Positions 8,326 through 17,699 are shown, numbered from the stretch's first letter. The stretch is 64,000 bases of DNA from Burkholderia cepacia (GCF_001718835.1 NZ_CP013443.1:1178001-1242000); one strand, 5' to 3'. Notes: generated from the sequence alone by a model not told the origin. Numbers and translations are program-made.

Positions 8326-9315
8326 ATGGCCGACCAACCGAATTCCCCGGATTCCTCCTCCCGTCCCGACAGCCGTGAACCGAACTGGGAGCGCGCGGCG
8401 CTCGAGCGGATCGCGCTCGCGGCCGTCAAGGAGCAGCGCGCGGCACGGCGCTGGAAGATCTTCTTCCGCTTCGCATTCCTCGGCGTGTTCGTGCTGCTCG
8501 CGTTCGCGCTGATCGATTTCTCGAGCGATTCGAAGTTCTCGTCGAGCGGGCGGCATACGGCGCTCGTGACGATCGACGGCGAGATCGCGGCCGGCGTCAA
8601 CGCGAACGCCGACGACATCAACACGGCGCTCGACGCCGCGTTCGACGACGACGGCACGGCCGGCGTCGTGCTGCGGATCAACAGCCCGGGCGGCAGCCCG
8701 GTGCAGGCCGGGATGGTCTACGACGAGATCCGGCGGTTGCGCGCGAAGCATCCGGACAAGCCGCTGTACGTCGTCGTGACCGACATGTGTGCATCGGGCG
8801 GCTATTACATCGCGGCCGCGGCCGACAAGATCTTCGTCGACAAGGCGAGCATCGTCGGGTCGATCGGCGTGCTGATGGACGGGTTCGGCTTTACCGGCCT
8901 GATGGGCAAGCTCGGCGTCGAGCGGCGCCTGCATACGTCGGGCGAAAACAAGGGCTTCTACGACCCGTTCTCGCCGGACACGCCGAAGATGGACGCGCAC
9001 GCGCAGGCGCTGCTCGACCAGGTGCACGCGCAGTTCATCAAGGCGGTGAAGGATGGCCGCGGCAAGCGGTTGCACGAGACGCCCGACATGTTCTCGGGCC
9101 TGTTCTGGACCGGCGAGAAGAGCGTCGAGCTCGGGCTCGCCGACGGCTTCGGCACGACCGACACGGTCGCGCGCGACGTGCTGAAGGCGCCCGATCTCGT
9201 CGACTATACGGTGAAGGAAAGCCTGACGAACCGCGTCGCGCGCAAGTTCGGCGCGGCCGTCGGCAGCGCCGCGATGAAGGCGCTGGCCTCGGGCGCGCAG
9301 CTCAGCCTGCGCTAG
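8326..9315 (+). CDS. S49 family signal peptide peptidase (SppA-like)
   Basis: This 329-residue protein is a membrane-anchored serine peptidase that degrades cleaved signal peptides or other membrane peptides. One transmembrane segment lies near residues 48-62 (FRFAFLGVFVLLAFALI), placing the catalytic domain in the periplasm. The SppA core shows NSPGGSP, the nucleophile serine in MCASGGYY and the general-base lysine in VDKASIVGSIGV. Its length matches the short, single-domain SppA forms rather than the 600-residue E. coli type. It ends the rluC-HAD-Rieske-sppA run, converging on the methylase gene 44 bp downstream. Confidence 0.9.
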   Translation: MADQPNSPDSSSRPDSREPNWERAALERIALAAVKEQRAARRWKIFFRFAFLGVFVLLAFALIDFSSDSKFSSSGRHTALVTIDGEIAAGVNANADDINTALDAAFDDDGTAGVVLRINSPGGSPVQAGMVYDEIRRLRAKHPDKPLYVVVTDMCASGGYYIAAAADKIFVDKASIVGSIGVLMDGFGFTGLMGKLGVERRLHTSGENKGFYDPFSPDTPKMDAHAQALLDQVHAQFIKAVKDGRGKRLHETPDMFSGLFWTGEKSVELGLADGFGTTDTVARDVLKAPDLVDYTVKESLTNRVARKFGAAVGSAAMKALASGAQLSLR

Positions 9316-9358
9316 CGGCGGTTCTTGCGCCGGGCGAGACCCGGCGCGGGTTCCGCCG

Positions 9359-10081
9359 TCAGTTCGCCAGCAGCAGGAAGATCGCAGGGCGCTTGTGCAG
9401 ATTCGGCGCAGGCGCCTTTTTCCAGTCCGCCACGGTGCGGCTGGCGATCGTCTCGGTCGCGAGGGTCAGGTCGGCCGCGACGCAGATCTGCGTCGACGGT
9501 GCGCAGGTCGCGACGAGCGTGTCGAGCATCGCGTGATTCCGGTACGGCGTTTCGATGAAGATCTGCGTCTGGCGGGCCTTGCGTGACAACTGCTCGAGTT
9601 CGCGCAGGCGTTTTGCGCGCGCGGCCGCGTCGACCGGCAGGTAGCCGTTGAACGCGAAGCTCTGGCCGTTCATGCCCGATGCCATCAGCGCGAGCAGGAT
9701 CGAGCTCGGCCCGACGAGCGGCACGACCTTCACGCCGCGCTCGTGTGCGCGGCGCACCAGCAAGGCGCCGGGATCGGCGACGGCCGGGCAGCCGGCTTCG
9801 GATACGAGGCCGGCGTCCGCACCGGCCAGCACGGGCGCGAGCAGCCGGTCGATCTGGCCGGCCGGCGTATTGACGTTCAGTTCGCTGATCTCGATTTCCT
9901 GGATCGGGCGCGTCGTGCCGATCTTCTTCAGGAACGCGCGCGTCGTCTTCGCGTTCTCGCCGATGTAATAGCCGAGCGTGCCGGCGCGTGCCTGCACGGC
10001 CGCGGGCAGGACGGCCGCGAGCATCGATTCGTCGCCTTCGCCGAGCGTGTTCGGAACGAGATAGAGCGTGCCGGCCGTCAT
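9359..10081 (-). CDS. SAM-dependent methyltransferase, RsmI-like (tetrapyrrole methylase fold)
   Basis: A 240-residue member of the tetrapyrrole methylase fold, related to RsmI, which 2'-O-methylates C1402 of 16S rRNA. The N-terminus TLYLVPNTLGE, the central segment GLVSEAGCPAVADPGALLV and LVGPSSILLALMASGMNG resemble RsmI signature regions. It is shorter than RsmI and its start diverges, so it may be a paralogue with another RNA substrate; the exact target is not known. It overlaps the maf stop by 4 bp (ATGA), so the two are probably translated together. Confidence 0.8.
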   Translation of the reverse strand: MTAGTLYLVPNTLGEGDESMLAAVLPAAVQARAGTLGYYIGENAKTTRAFLKKIGTTRPIQEIEISELNVNTPAGQIDRLLAPVLAGADAGLVSEAGCPAVADPGALLVRRAHERGVKVVPLVGPSSILLALMASGMNGQSFAFNGYLPVDAAARAKRLRELEQLSRKARQTQIFIETPYRNHAMLDTLVATCAPSTQICVAADLTLATETIASRTVADWKKAPAPNLHKRPAIFLLLAN

Positions 10082-10713
10082 GAGCGGTCTCCCCGGGTGG
10101 TTGTTGCAAACAGCGGATATTCGGCGGCGCGCAGCATCCGCGTGAGCGCGATCAGCGGCAGGCCGACGAGTGCCGTCGGGTCGTTCGAGTCGATCGCGTC
10201 GAGCAGCGCGATGCCGAGCCCTTCCGACTTGGCGCTGCCGGCGACGTCGTACGGCGTTTCCGCGCGCAGGTACGCGTCGAGTTCGGCCTCGGGCAGCGAG
10301 CGGAAACGCACGCGCGTGACGACATCCTCGACCTGCGCTTCGCCCGTGCGGCTGTCATACAGGCAGAGCGCACTGTGGAATTCGACTTCGCGGCCCTGCA
10401 TCGACACGAGTTGCGCGAGCGCGCGCTCATGCGTGCCGGGCTTGCCGATCTGGAGCCCGTCGAAGGTCGCGACCTGGTCGGACCCGATCACGAGCACGCC
10501 GTCCGGCGCGTCGATCGTCGCGGCGACGGCGCGCGCTTTCGCGCCCGCGAGGCGCAGTGCGGTCGCGGCAGGCGTTTCGCCGTCGTGCGGGGTTTCGTCG
10601 AGGTCGGGCGACACGACGTCGAAGGGGGTGCCGAGGCGCTCGAGGAGTGCGCGGCGGTAGCGTGAACTGGAGGCGAGAATCAGCCGCGGCGGGCGGCAAA
10701 CGGTATCCGGCAT
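10078..10713 (-). CDS. Maf-like nucleotide pyrophosphatase YceF (m7GTP type)
   Basis: Maf proteins hydrolyse non-canonical nucleoside triphosphates; the YceF subfamily prefers 7-methyl-GTP. The 211-residue protein begins LILASSSRYRRALLERL, the Maf P-loop-like motif, and has DLDETP, the catalytic-site segment VIGSDQV, GKPGT and AGSAKSEGLGI, which follow E. coli YceF closely along the whole length. It faces yceD across a 217-bp divergent gap, the same pairing (yceF/yceD-rpmF-plsX) as in E. coli, which supports the YceF assignment. Confidence 0.9.
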   Translation of the reverse strand: MPDTVCRPPRLILASSSRYRRALLERLGTPFDVVSPDLDETPHDGETPAATALRLAGAKARAVAATIDAPDGVLVIGSDQVATFDGLQIGKPGTHERALAQLVSMQGREVEFHSALCLYDSRTGEAQVEDVVTRVRFRSLPEAELDAYLRAETPYDVAGSAKSEGLGIALLDAIDSNDPTALVGLPLIALTRMLRAAEYPLFATTTRGDRS

Positions 10714-10776
10714 GGTCGGTTGGATCGGTGAGTCGTCGGGTGTGGCGCGGCGTTGCGCGGACGCAAGCTTAAGTGA

Positions 10777-10805
10777 TTGACTGCAAAAGGTAAAACAGGT
10801 ATGCT
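10777..10805 (+). promoter_or_regulatory. Putative sigma70 promoter of the yceD-rpmF-plsX-fab cluster
   Basis: TTGACT at 10777-10782 and TATGCT at 10800-10805 are separated by exactly 17 bp. The site points into yceD, 126 bp upstream of its ATG, and no other good match is seen in the divergent gap. It would drive yceD and rpmF and, by readthrough, plsX and fab genes. Confidence 0.6.
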
Positions 10806-10930
10806 TTTCCGCTTTTCGTCGGCAGGCTTCCGTTGTGGCGCCTGCCGGGTCTTCGGAAGTAAAGTACGGTCACCCGTACGCGAGCGGCGCCAAGCCGGAT
10901 CCGCAAGTCAGCCTGTAGGCAGGAGCGCAC

Positions 10931-11569
10931 ATGAACACTTCTTCCGGCAAACCTGCTGCGGCACCACTTGATCCGCATGCAGTCGACCTGTTCGAGTTCG
11001 CCCGCAGCGGGCGGCAGGCAGCAGGCGCGGTGCGCCTCTCGCAGCTGCCGCGCATGTTAAACGAAGTGCCCGCGGACGCGCCAGATCGCGACACGGTCTT
11101 CACATGGCAGGCGGAAGGGTTCACCCAGAAGGAGTTGCAGGACGACGGCGCCGACGGGCAGCAGCCGTATCTGCGCCTCGCGGTGCACGGTCATGCGTGG
11201 CTCACGTGCCAGCGCTGCATGACCCCGTACGACCAGACGTTCGACGTCGACATGACGTACCGGGTCGTCGCGACCGAAGAAGAAGCTGAAGAATTTCCGC
11301 TCGACGACGATGAAGCCGATGTGATCGTGGGCTCACGCCAGTTCGATCTCGTCGACTTGATCGAAGAGGAGTTGCTGCTTTCGTTGCCGCTCGTGCCCAA
11401 GCACGAGGTTTGCCCGGCAGTTCACGAAAGCCTCGTGTCGGGTGCGAGCGGTCCCGCGGAAGAGACGGACGAGGAGTCCGACGAAGCCGGGGACGAAGGC
11501 AAACGGCCGAATCCGTTCGCGGCGCTGGAAGCGCTGAAGAAGGGTGGTGACGGCACCAAGAAACACTAA
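10931..11569 (+). CDS. yceD: YceD (DUF177) family protein
   Basis: A 212-residue YceD-family protein of the type always found upstream of rpmF. It carries the metal-binding-like pair CQRC (TCQRCMTPYDQTF) and an acidic stretch EEEAEEFPLDDDEADVI, ending in LIEEELLLSLPLVPKHEVC; both are family hallmarks. The family is linked to 23S rRNA accumulation in plants and bacteria, but its biochemical function is unsettled. The C-terminal 50 residues are acidic and low complexity, longer than in E. coli YceD (173 residues). A GGAG-type ribosome binding site lies just before the ATG. Confidence 0.9.
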   Translation: MNTSSGKPAAAPLDPHAVDLFEFARSGRQAAGAVRLSQLPRMLNEVPADAPDRDTVFTWQAEGFTQKELQDDGADGQQPYLRLAVHGHAWLTCQRCMTPYDQTFDVDMTYRVVATEEEAEEFPLDDDEADVIVGSRQFDLVDLIEEELLLSLPLVPKHEVCPAVHESLVSGASGPAEETDEESDEAGDEGKRPNPFAALEALKKGGDGTKKH

Positions 11570-11667
11570 GCAGTTGTGGCGCGGGAAGGCGTAAAGGCTT
11601 TGGGCCAGGGTAGTTAAGCGCCGGATCGGGCTGTGTTAGAATCCGGAAAATTATTTAGGAGTTAGTC

Positions 11668-11847
11668 ATGGCAGTCCAGCAAAACAAGAAGTCGCCGTCG
11701 AAGCGCGGCATGCATCGTTCGCACGATTTCCTGACGGCAGCGCCGCTGGCAGTCGAGCCGAGCACGGGTGAAGTGCACCTGCGTCACCACGTCAGCCCGA
11801 ACGGCTACTACCGCGGCAAGAAAGTCGTCAAGACGAAGAACGACTAA
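11668..11847 (+). CDS. rpmF: 50S ribosomal protein L32
   Basis: A 59-residue basic ribosomal protein of the large subunit. The start [20 protein letters not shown] is the invariant L32 N-terminus, and the C-terminal half contains the conserved [21 protein letters not shown] ribosome binding site lies 7 bp upstream of the ATG. It sits between yceD and plsX, with a terminator-like hairpin after it that could set the ratio of L32 to lipid enzyme expression. Confidence 0.98.
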
Positions 11848-11923
11848 GCGTCAAGTCACGCGTTGCGCGCTACGTTTGCCGTTCGCGTGACAACTGGTTC
11901 GCTTGACACTTTCCTGGCTCGAC

Positions 11924-11955
11924 AAAAAGGCGGCATTCAACTGCCGCTTTTTTGT
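11924..11955 (+). terminator. Terminator or attenuator between rpmF and plsX
   Basis: A hairpin with GCGGCA/TGCCGC paired stem, bordered by five As on the left and six or more Ts on the right, lies 77 bp after rpmF and 20 bp before plsX. It resembles an intrinsic terminator, and its closeness to plsX suggests partial readthrough into the fatty acid cluster. Confidence 0.75.
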
Positions 11956-11976
11956 GCCTGAAATTCGTCGCATTCC

Positions 11977-13083
11977 ATGACCGTAAAGCTCACAATCGAT
12001 TGCATGGGAGGCGACCACGGCCCGTCCGTGACCGTTCCCGCGGCAGTCAAGTTCGTCCGCGCGCATCCCGATGCGCACCTGATGCTCGTCGGCATCGAAA
12101 GCGCGATCCGCGCCCAGCTCAAGAAGCTGAAAGCCCTCGACGATCCCGCGCTGACCATCGTTCCCGCCACCGAAGTCGTGGCGATGGACGACCCTGTCGA
12201 AGTGGCGCTGCGCAAGAAGAAGGATTCTTCGATGCGCGTCGCACTCAACCACGTCAAGGAAGGCGCGGCGCAGGCCTGCATCTCCGCCGGCAATACCGGC
12301 GCGCTGATGGCCGTTTCCCGTTACGTACTCAAGACGCTGCCCGGCATCGAGCGGCCCGCGATCGCGTTCGCGCTGCCGAACCCGTCCGGCTACACGATGA
12401 TGCTGGACCTCGGCGCGAACGTCGACTGCGAACCGCAGCACCTGCTGCAGTTCGCGGAAATGGGGCACGCGCTCGTGGCGGCGCTGGAGGGCAAGGAGCG
12501 TCCGACGATCGGCCTCTTGAACATCGGCGAAGAGATGATCAAGGGCAACGAGACGATCAAGCGCGCAGGCGAACTGCTGCGCGCCAGCACGCTCAATTTC
12601 CGCGGCAACGTCGAAGGCAACGACATCTACAAGGGCACGGTCGACGTGATCGTGTGCGACGGCTTCGTCGGCAACGTCGCGCTGAAGACGTCCGAGGGGC
12701 TCGCGCAGATGCTGTCGGACATCATCCGCGAGGAGTTCGGCCGTTCGCTGATGTCGAAGCTGATGGCGCTGCTCGCGCTGCCCGTCCTGATGCGTTTCAA
12801 GAAGCGCGTCGATCACCGCCAGTACAACGGCGCGGCGCTGCTGGGGCTGAAGAGCCTCGTGATCAAGAGCCATGGTTCGGCCGATGCCTACGCGTTTGAG
12901 TGGGCAATCAAACGCGGGTATGATGCCGTCAAAAACGGCGTGCTGGAGCGCCTCACGCGTGCGATGGCGGATAATTCGGTGTCGCTCGGCGACGGCGAAC
13001 ACAACGCGGGCGGCGCGGGCCATGCAAGCCCCGCCGCAGGCCATCACGCCGAACCTTCCGCTGCGCAATCCTCTAAAGCATAA
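11977..13083 (+). CDS. plsX: Phosphate acyltransferase PlsX
   Basis: PlsX makes acyl-phosphate from acyl-ACP, feeding PlsY in phosphatidic acid synthesis at the inner membrane. The 368-residue protein starts TVKLTIDCMGGDHGP, the family signature, and contains the SAGNTGAL and DLGANVDC motifs and the C-terminal segment HRQYNGAALLGLKSLVIKSHG. The last 35 residues are Gly/Ala/His-rich and probably dispensable. fabH starts at the next base after its stop codon, so the two genes are tightly coupled. Confidence 0.97.
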   Translation: MTVKLTIDCMGGDHGPSVTVPAAVKFVRAHPDAHLMLVGIESAIRAQLKKLKALDDPALTIVPATEVVAMDDPVEVALRKKKDSSMRVALNHVKEGAAQACISAGNTGALMAVSRYVLKTLPGIERPAIAFALPNPSGYTMMLDLGANVDCEPQHLLQFAEMGHALVAALEGKERPTIGLLNIGEEMIKGNETIKRAGELLRASTLNFRGNVEGNDIYKGTVDVIVCDGFVGNVALKTSEGLAQMLSDIIREEFGRSLMSKLMALLALPVLMRFKKRVDHRQYNGAALLGLKSLVIKSHGSADAYAFEWAIKRGYDAVKNGVLERLTRAMADNSVSLGDGEHNAGGAGHASPAAGHHAEPSAAQSSKA

Positions 13084-14073
13084 ATGGCCCAATCGACTCT
13101 CTATTCCCGCGTGCTCGGCACGGGCAGCTACCTGCCGCCTGACCGCGTCACGAACCAGCAGTTGACCGATCGCCTCGCGAAGGAAGGCATCGAGACCAGC
13201 GATGAATGGATCGTTGCGCGCACGGGTATCCATGCGCGCCATTTCGCCGCACCGGACGTCACGACCAGCGACCTCGCGCTCGAGGCGTCGCGTCGGGCGA
13301 TCGAGGCCGCCGGCATCGATCCGCAGTCGATCGACCTGATCATCGTCGCGACTTCGACCCCCGATTTCGTGTTCCCGAGCACCGCGTGCCTGCTGCAGAA
13401 CAAGCTCGGCATCAAGAACGGCGGCGCGGCATTCGACGTGCAGGCCGTGTGTTCGGGCTTCGCGTACGCGATGGCGACGGCCGACAGCTTCATCCGCAGC
13501 GGCCAGCACCGCACCGCGCTCGTGGTGGGTGCGGAGACGTTTTCGCGCATTCTCGACTTCAAGGACCGCACGACCTGCGTGCTGTTCGGCGACGGTGCGG
13601 GCGCGGTGATCCTGTCCGCGTCGGAAGAGCCGGGCGTGCTCGGCAGCGCGCTGCACGCGGACGGCAGCTACGCGGACATTCTCTGCGTGCCCGGCCACGT
13701 CAACCGCGGCGTGATCGAAGGCAGCGCGTTCCTGTACATGGACGGGCAGGCCGTGTTCAAGCTCGCGGTCAACGTGCTCGAGAAGGTCGCGATCGAGGCG
13801 CTCGCGAAGGCGAATCTCGCGCCCGAGCAGATCGACTGGCTGATTCCGCACCAGGCCAACATCCGCATCATGACCAGCACCTGCCGCAAGCTCGGCCTGC
13901 CGCAGGAGCGCATGGTCGTGACGGTCGACCAGCACGGCAACACGTCGGCCGCATCGATCCCGCTCGCGCTCGACACCGCGGTGCGCGACGGTCGCATCCA
14001 GCGTGGCCAGCACGTGCTGATCGAAGGCGTCGGCGGCGGCTTCACCTGGGGCGCGTCGGTCTTCCGCTTCTAA
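13084..14073 (+). CDS. fabH: 3-oxoacyl-ACP synthase III FabH
   Basis: FabH condenses acetyl-CoA with malonyl-ACP to start type II fatty acid synthesis. The 329-residue protein has the complete catalytic triad: Cys123 in QAVCSGFAYA, His256 in IPHQAN and Asn286 in QHGNTSAAS. Length and N-terminus (RVLGTGSYLPP) match the family. It starts directly after plsX and is followed by fabD after about 110 bp. Confidence 0.97.
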   Translation: MAQSTLYSRVLGTGSYLPPDRVTNQQLTDRLAKEGIETSDEWIVARTGIHARHFAAPDVTTSDLALEASRRAIEAAGIDPQSIDLIIVATSTPDFVFPSTACLLQNKLGIKNGGAAFDVQAVCSGFAYAMATADSFIRSGQHRTALVVGAETFSRILDFKDRTTCVLFGDGAGAVILSASEEPGVLGSALHADGSYADILCVPGHVNRGVIEGSAFLYMDGQAVFKLAVNVLEKVAIEALAKANLAPEQIDWLIPHQANIRIMTSTCRKLGLPQERMVVTVDQHGNTSAASIPLALDTAVRDGRIQRGQHVLIEGVGGGFTWGASVFRF

Positions 14074-14182
14074 GCCGTCACACGCGACTGCTGCGCGTGC
14101 CTGCTGCGCGCGCCTGCTGCGCGTGCTCCCATCCGGCGCGCCATTCGTGCGCGCCGTCCGAATCGATTCAATTGGGGACGAT

Positions 14183-15115
14183 ATGAAATTTGCATTCGTA
14201 TTTCCGGGGCAGGGCTCGCAGGCGGTCGGCATGCTCAACGCATTCGCCGATCTGGCCGTCGTGCGCGAGACGCTCCAGGAAGCGTCCGATGCACTCAATC
14301 AGGATCTCGGCAAGCTGATCGCCGAAGGCCCGGCCGAAGAGCTGAACCTCACCGCCAACACGCAGCCCGTGATGCTGACCGCGGCCTATGCGTGCTATCG
14401 CGCGTGGCAGCAGGCGGGCGGCCCGGCGCCGTCGATCGTCGCCGGCCACAGCCTCGGCGAATACACGGCGCTCGTCGCAGCCGGCGCGCTCGCGTTCAAG
14501 GACGCCGTGCCGCTCGTGCGCTTTCGCGCGCAGGCGATGCAGACGGCCGTGCCGGTCGGCCAGGGCGGCATGGCCGCGATCCTGGGTCTCGATGACGACA
14601 CGGTGCGTGCGGTATGCGCGGAAGCCGCGGAAGCGGGCGTCGTCGAAGCAGTGAACTTCAACGCACCCGCGCAGGTCGTTATCGCAGGCAACAAGGCCGC
14701 GGTCGAAAAGGCCTGCGAGATCGCGAAGGCGAAGGGTGCGAAGCGCGCGCTGCCGCTGCCGGTGTCGGCGCCGTTCCATTCGTCGCTGCTCAAGCCGGCC
14801 TCGGACCAGCTGCGCGATTACCTGGCGGGCGTCGACGTGAAGGTGCCGCAGATTCCGGTCGTCAACAACATCGACGTCGCCGTGGCCGGCGATCCGGCCG
14901 CGATCAAGGATGCGCTGGTGCGCCAGGCCGCGGGCCCGGTGCGCTGGGTCGAGTGCGTGCGGCACATTGCCGGCACGGGCGTCACGCACGTGATCGAATG
15001 CGGTCCGGGCAAGGTGCTCGCCGGCCTGACGAAGCGCATCGACGGCAACCTGACGGGGGCGTCGGTGTTCGATCCGGCGTCGCTCGACGAAGCGCTCAAG
15101 CTGGTGACCGCCTGA
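14183..15115 (+). CDS. fabD: Malonyl-CoA:ACP transacylase FabD
   Basis: FabD loads malonyl groups from CoA onto acyl carrier protein. The 310-residue protein begins KFAFVFPGQGSQ, the invariant family start, and has the nucleophile Ser90 in GHSLGEY and His199 in APFHSS. The ATG at 14183 is chosen because it is preceded by a GGGGA ribosome binding site and starts at the conserved N-terminus; the upstream open frame in the fabH-fabD gap, which contains short direct repeats of a CTGCTGCGCGTGC type, is not expected to be translated. Confidence 0.97.
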   Translation: MKFAFVFPGQGSQAVGMLNAFADLAVVRETLQEASDALNQDLGKLIAEGPAEELNLTANTQPVMLTAAYACYRAWQQAGGPAPSIVAGHSLGEYTALVAAGALAFKDAVPLVRFRAQAMQTAVPVGQGGMAAILGLDDDTVRAVCAEAAEAGVVEAVNFNAPAQVVIAGNKAAVEKACEIAKAKGAKRALPLPVSAPFHSSLLKPASDQLRDYLAGVDVKVPQIPVVNNIDVAVAGDPAAIKDALVRQAAGPVRWVECVRHIAGTGVTHVIECGPGKVLAGLTKRIDGNLTGASVFDPASLDEALKLVTA

Positions 15116-15151
15116 CGCGGCGCCTTTTCTCAAGAGACGGATATTCGATTC

Positions 15152-15901
15152 ATGGACAAGACTCTCGATAAACAGGTTGCGATCGTTACCGGCGCATCGC
15201 GCGGCATCGGCCGTTCGATCGCGCTCGAGCTCGCGCGCCTGGGCGCGACGGTGATCGGCACGGCGACGAGTGAATCGGGCGCCGCCGCGATCACCGCGGC
15301 GTTCGCGGAAGCGGGCGTCACGGGGCGCGGTGCGGTGCTGAACGTCAACGACGCGGCCGCCGCCGAGGCGCTGATCGACGCGACCGTGAAGGAATTCGGC
15401 GCGCTGAACGTGCTCGTCAACAACGCGGGCATCACGCAGGACCAGCTCGCGATGCGGATGAAGGACGAGGACTGGGACGCGGTGATCGACACCAACCTGA
15501 AGTCGGTGTTCCGCCTGTCGCGCGCGGTGCTGCGCCCGATGATGAAGGCGCGTGGCGGCCGCATCATCAACATCACGTCGGTGGTCGGCTCGGCCGGCAA
15601 CCCGGGTCAGGTCAACTACGCGGCCGCGAAGGCCGGCGTCGCGGGCATGACCCGTGCGCTCGCACGTGAAATCGGCAGCCGCGGCATCACCGTAAACTGT
15701 GTGGCGCCGGGCTTCATCGACACCGACATGACGAAGACGCTGCCGGAAGAACAGCAGGCCGCGCTCAAGACCCAGATTCCGCTCGGCCGCCTCGGCAGCC
15801 CGGAAGACATTGCCCACGCCGTCGCGTTCCTCGCATCGCCGCAGGCCGGTTACATCACCGGTACGACGCTGCACGTGAACGGCGGCATGTACATGTCGTA
15901 A
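15152..15901 (+). CDS. fabG: 3-oxoacyl-ACP reductase FabG
   Basis: FabG reduces 3-ketoacyl-ACP with NADPH in the elongation cycle. The 249-residue short-chain dehydrogenase has the cofactor motif TGASRGIG at residues 13-20, NNAG at 90-93, and the catalytic Ser143, Tyr156 and Lys160 (YAAAK). Length equals the family norm. It lies 36 bp after fabD and upstream of acpP, the usual fabD-fabG-acpP-fabF order. Confidence 0.97.
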   Translation: MDKTLDKQVAIVTGASRGIGRSIALELARLGATVIGTATSESGAAAITAAFAEAGVTGRGAVLNVNDAAAAEALIDATVKEFGALNVLVNNAGITQDQLAMRMKDEDWDAVIDTNLKSVFRLSRAVLRPMMKARGGRIINITSVVGSAGNPGQVNYAAAKAGVAGMTRALAREIGSRGITVNCVAPGFIDTDMTKTLPEEQQAALKTQIPLGRLGSPEDIAHAVAFLASPQAGYITGTTLHVNGGMYMS

Positions 15902-15997
15902 CGATTTTCGTTTACCATCCGCGCCGTATCCCGTTTTTCAGGCGGATCGGCGCTTGATCGACCATCAAGCCAACGCGCGTTTTGGCGTCAGCAAACC

Positions 15998-16006
15998 TGA
16001 TAAAAT
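15998..16006 (+). promoter_or_regulatory. Putative extended -10 promoter element of acpP
   Basis: The sequence TGATAAAAT fits an extended -10 element (TGnTAAAAT) about 40 bp upstream of the acpP ATG; no strong -35 is visible at the right distance. A separate acpP promoter is common because ACP is needed in large amounts. Confidence 0.45.
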
Positions 16007-16045
16007 GCGCGCACTTGTAAATCTGAACTTTCCCTCGGAGGGGTA

Positions 16046-16285
16046 ATGGACAACATCGAACAACGTGTCAAGAAGATCGTCGCTGAACAACTGGGCGTCG
16101 CGGAAGCCGAGATCAAGAACGAAGCTTCGTTCGTGAACGACCTGGGCGCCGACTCGCTCGACACCGTCGAGCTGGTGATGGCTCTCGAAGACGAGTTCGG
16201 CATGGAAATCCCGGACGAAGAAGCAGAGAAGATCACGACCGTTCAGCAAGCGATCGACTACGCTCGCGCAAACGTCAAGGCGTAA
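16046..16285 (+). CDS. acpP: Acyl carrier protein
   Basis: AcpP carries growing acyl chains on a 4'-phosphopantetheine arm. The 79-residue acidic protein contains the attachment site Ser37 in [18 protein letters not shown] ribosome binding site lies directly upstream, fitting very high expression. The modifying enzyme AcpS is encoded later in this window (29136-29570). Confidence 0.99.
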
Positions 16286-16455
16286 CAGGCGTCTTTCGCG
16301 CTTGTCCGCCACGTCGCCGCGATCTTCGCGATTGACGCGCCATCCTGCCGGCCTCGCGCCGGACGGACTAACAGCCACAGGGCTCGCAGGGCTGGTTCCT
16401 GTGGCCACTGTGGCTTTTGTTTTTGTCATCCAATAATAATGGAAAAGAGGTTACC

Positions 16456-17688
16456 GTGAGCCGCCGTCGTGTTGTTGTTACAGGCCTGGGGCTGATTTCG
16501 CCTGTTGGCAATAATGTTGCCGACGGCTGGGCCAATCTCGTCGCCGGCAAGTCCGGCATCGCCACCGTCACGAAGTTCGATGCGTCGAACCTCGCCTGCC
16601 ATTTCGCGGGCGAAGTGAAGGGTTTCAGCGCCGAAGAGTACATCCCGGCGAAGGAAGCCCGGAACATGGATACGTTCATCCATTACGGCATCGCCGCCGG
16701 TGTCCAGGCCATCAAGGACAGCGGGCTGGAAGTGAACGAAACCAATGCGGAACGCATCGGCGTGCTGGTCGGTTCCGGCATCGGCGGCCTGCCGATGATC
16801 GAAGATACGCACCAGACCTACGTCGATCGCGGCGCGCGCCGGATTTCGCCGTTCTTCGTGCCGGGTTCGATCATCAACATGATCTCGGGTCACCTGAGCA
16901 TCATGTTCGGCCTGAAGGGCCCGAACCTCGCGGCCGTCACGGCCTGCACGACCGGCCTGCACAGCATCGGCCTTGCGGCGCGCCTGATCCAGGCCGGCGA
17001 CGCCGACGTGATGGTCGCGGGCGGTGCCGAATCGACGGTGTCGCCGCTCGGCATCGGCGGTTTCGCGGCCGCGCGTGCGCTGTCGACCCGCAACGACGAT
17101 CCGGCCACCGCGTCCCGGCCGTGGGACAAGGACCGCGACGGCTTCGTGCTGGGTGAAGGTGCGGGCGTGATGGTGCTCGAGGAATACGAGGCGGCGAAGG
17201 CGCGCGGTGCGAAGATCTACGCGGAAGTCTCGGGCTTCGGCATGACGGGCGACGCGTACCACATGACCGCGCCGAACATGGACGGCCCGCGCCGCTGCAT
17301 GGTCGCGGCACTGCGCGACGCCGGCGTGAACGCGGACGAGGTCCAGTACCTGAACGCGCATGGCACGTCGACGCCGCTGGGCGACAAGAACGAGTCCGAC
17401 GCGGTGAAGGCGGCCTTCGGCGAGCATGCGTACAAGATCGTCGTGAACTCGACGAAGTCGATGACGGGCCACCTGCTGGGCGGCGCGGGCGGCCTCGAGT
17501 CGGTGTTCACGGTGCTCGCGCTGCACAACAACGTGTCGCCGCCGACCATCAACATCTTCAACCAGGACCCCGAGTGCGATCTCGATTACTGCGCGAACAC
17601 CGCGCGTGACATGAAGATCGACGTCGCCGTGAAGAACAACTTCGGCTTCGGCGGTACCAACGGCACGCTGGTGTTCAAGCGCGTCTGA
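16456..17688 (+). CDS. fabF: 3-oxoacyl-ACP synthase II FabF
   Basis: FabF elongates acyl-ACPs and controls unsaturated chain length. Starting at GTG 16456, preceded by AAGAGG eight bases upstream, the protein has 410 residues and the active site Cys164 in TACTTGLHS, His302 in NAHGTSTPLGD and His339 in MTGHLLGG. An in-frame TTG at 16417 would add 13 unlikely residues. It completes the fab cluster; the YgfX-like gene begins 12 bp after its stop. Confidence 0.97.
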   Translation: MSRRRVVVTGLGLISPVGNNVADGWANLVAGKSGIATVTKFDASNLACHFAGEVKGFSAEEYIPAKEARNMDTFIHYGIAAGVQAIKDSGLEVNETNAERIGVLVGSGIGGLPMIEDTHQTYVDRGARRISPFFVPGSIINMISGHLSIMFGLKGPNLAAVTACTTGLHSIGLAARLIQAGDADVMVAGGAESTVSPLGIGGFAAARALSTRNDDPATASRPWDKDRDGFVLGEGAGVMVLEEYEAAKARGAKIYAEVSGFGMTGDAYHMTAPNMDGPRRCMVAALRDAGVNADEVQYLNAHGTSTPLGDKNESDAVKAAFGEHAYKIVVNSTKSMTGHLLGGAGGLESVFTVLALHNNVSPPTINIFNQDPECDLDYCANTARDMKIDVAVKNNFGFGGTNGTLVFKRV

Positions 17689-17699
17689 CGCGGAATCGC

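Noticed and set aside
11851..14298. An 815-codon minus-strand frame across plsX and fabH
   Set aside because: plsX and fabH have full catalytic motifs in the plus frames; the opposite frame shows no recognisable domain and is Arg/Ala-rich.
16417..16455. Upstream TTG start for fabF
   Set aside because: The GTG at 16456 has AAGAGG eight bases upstream and gives the normal FabF N-terminus; the TTG has no ribosome binding site.
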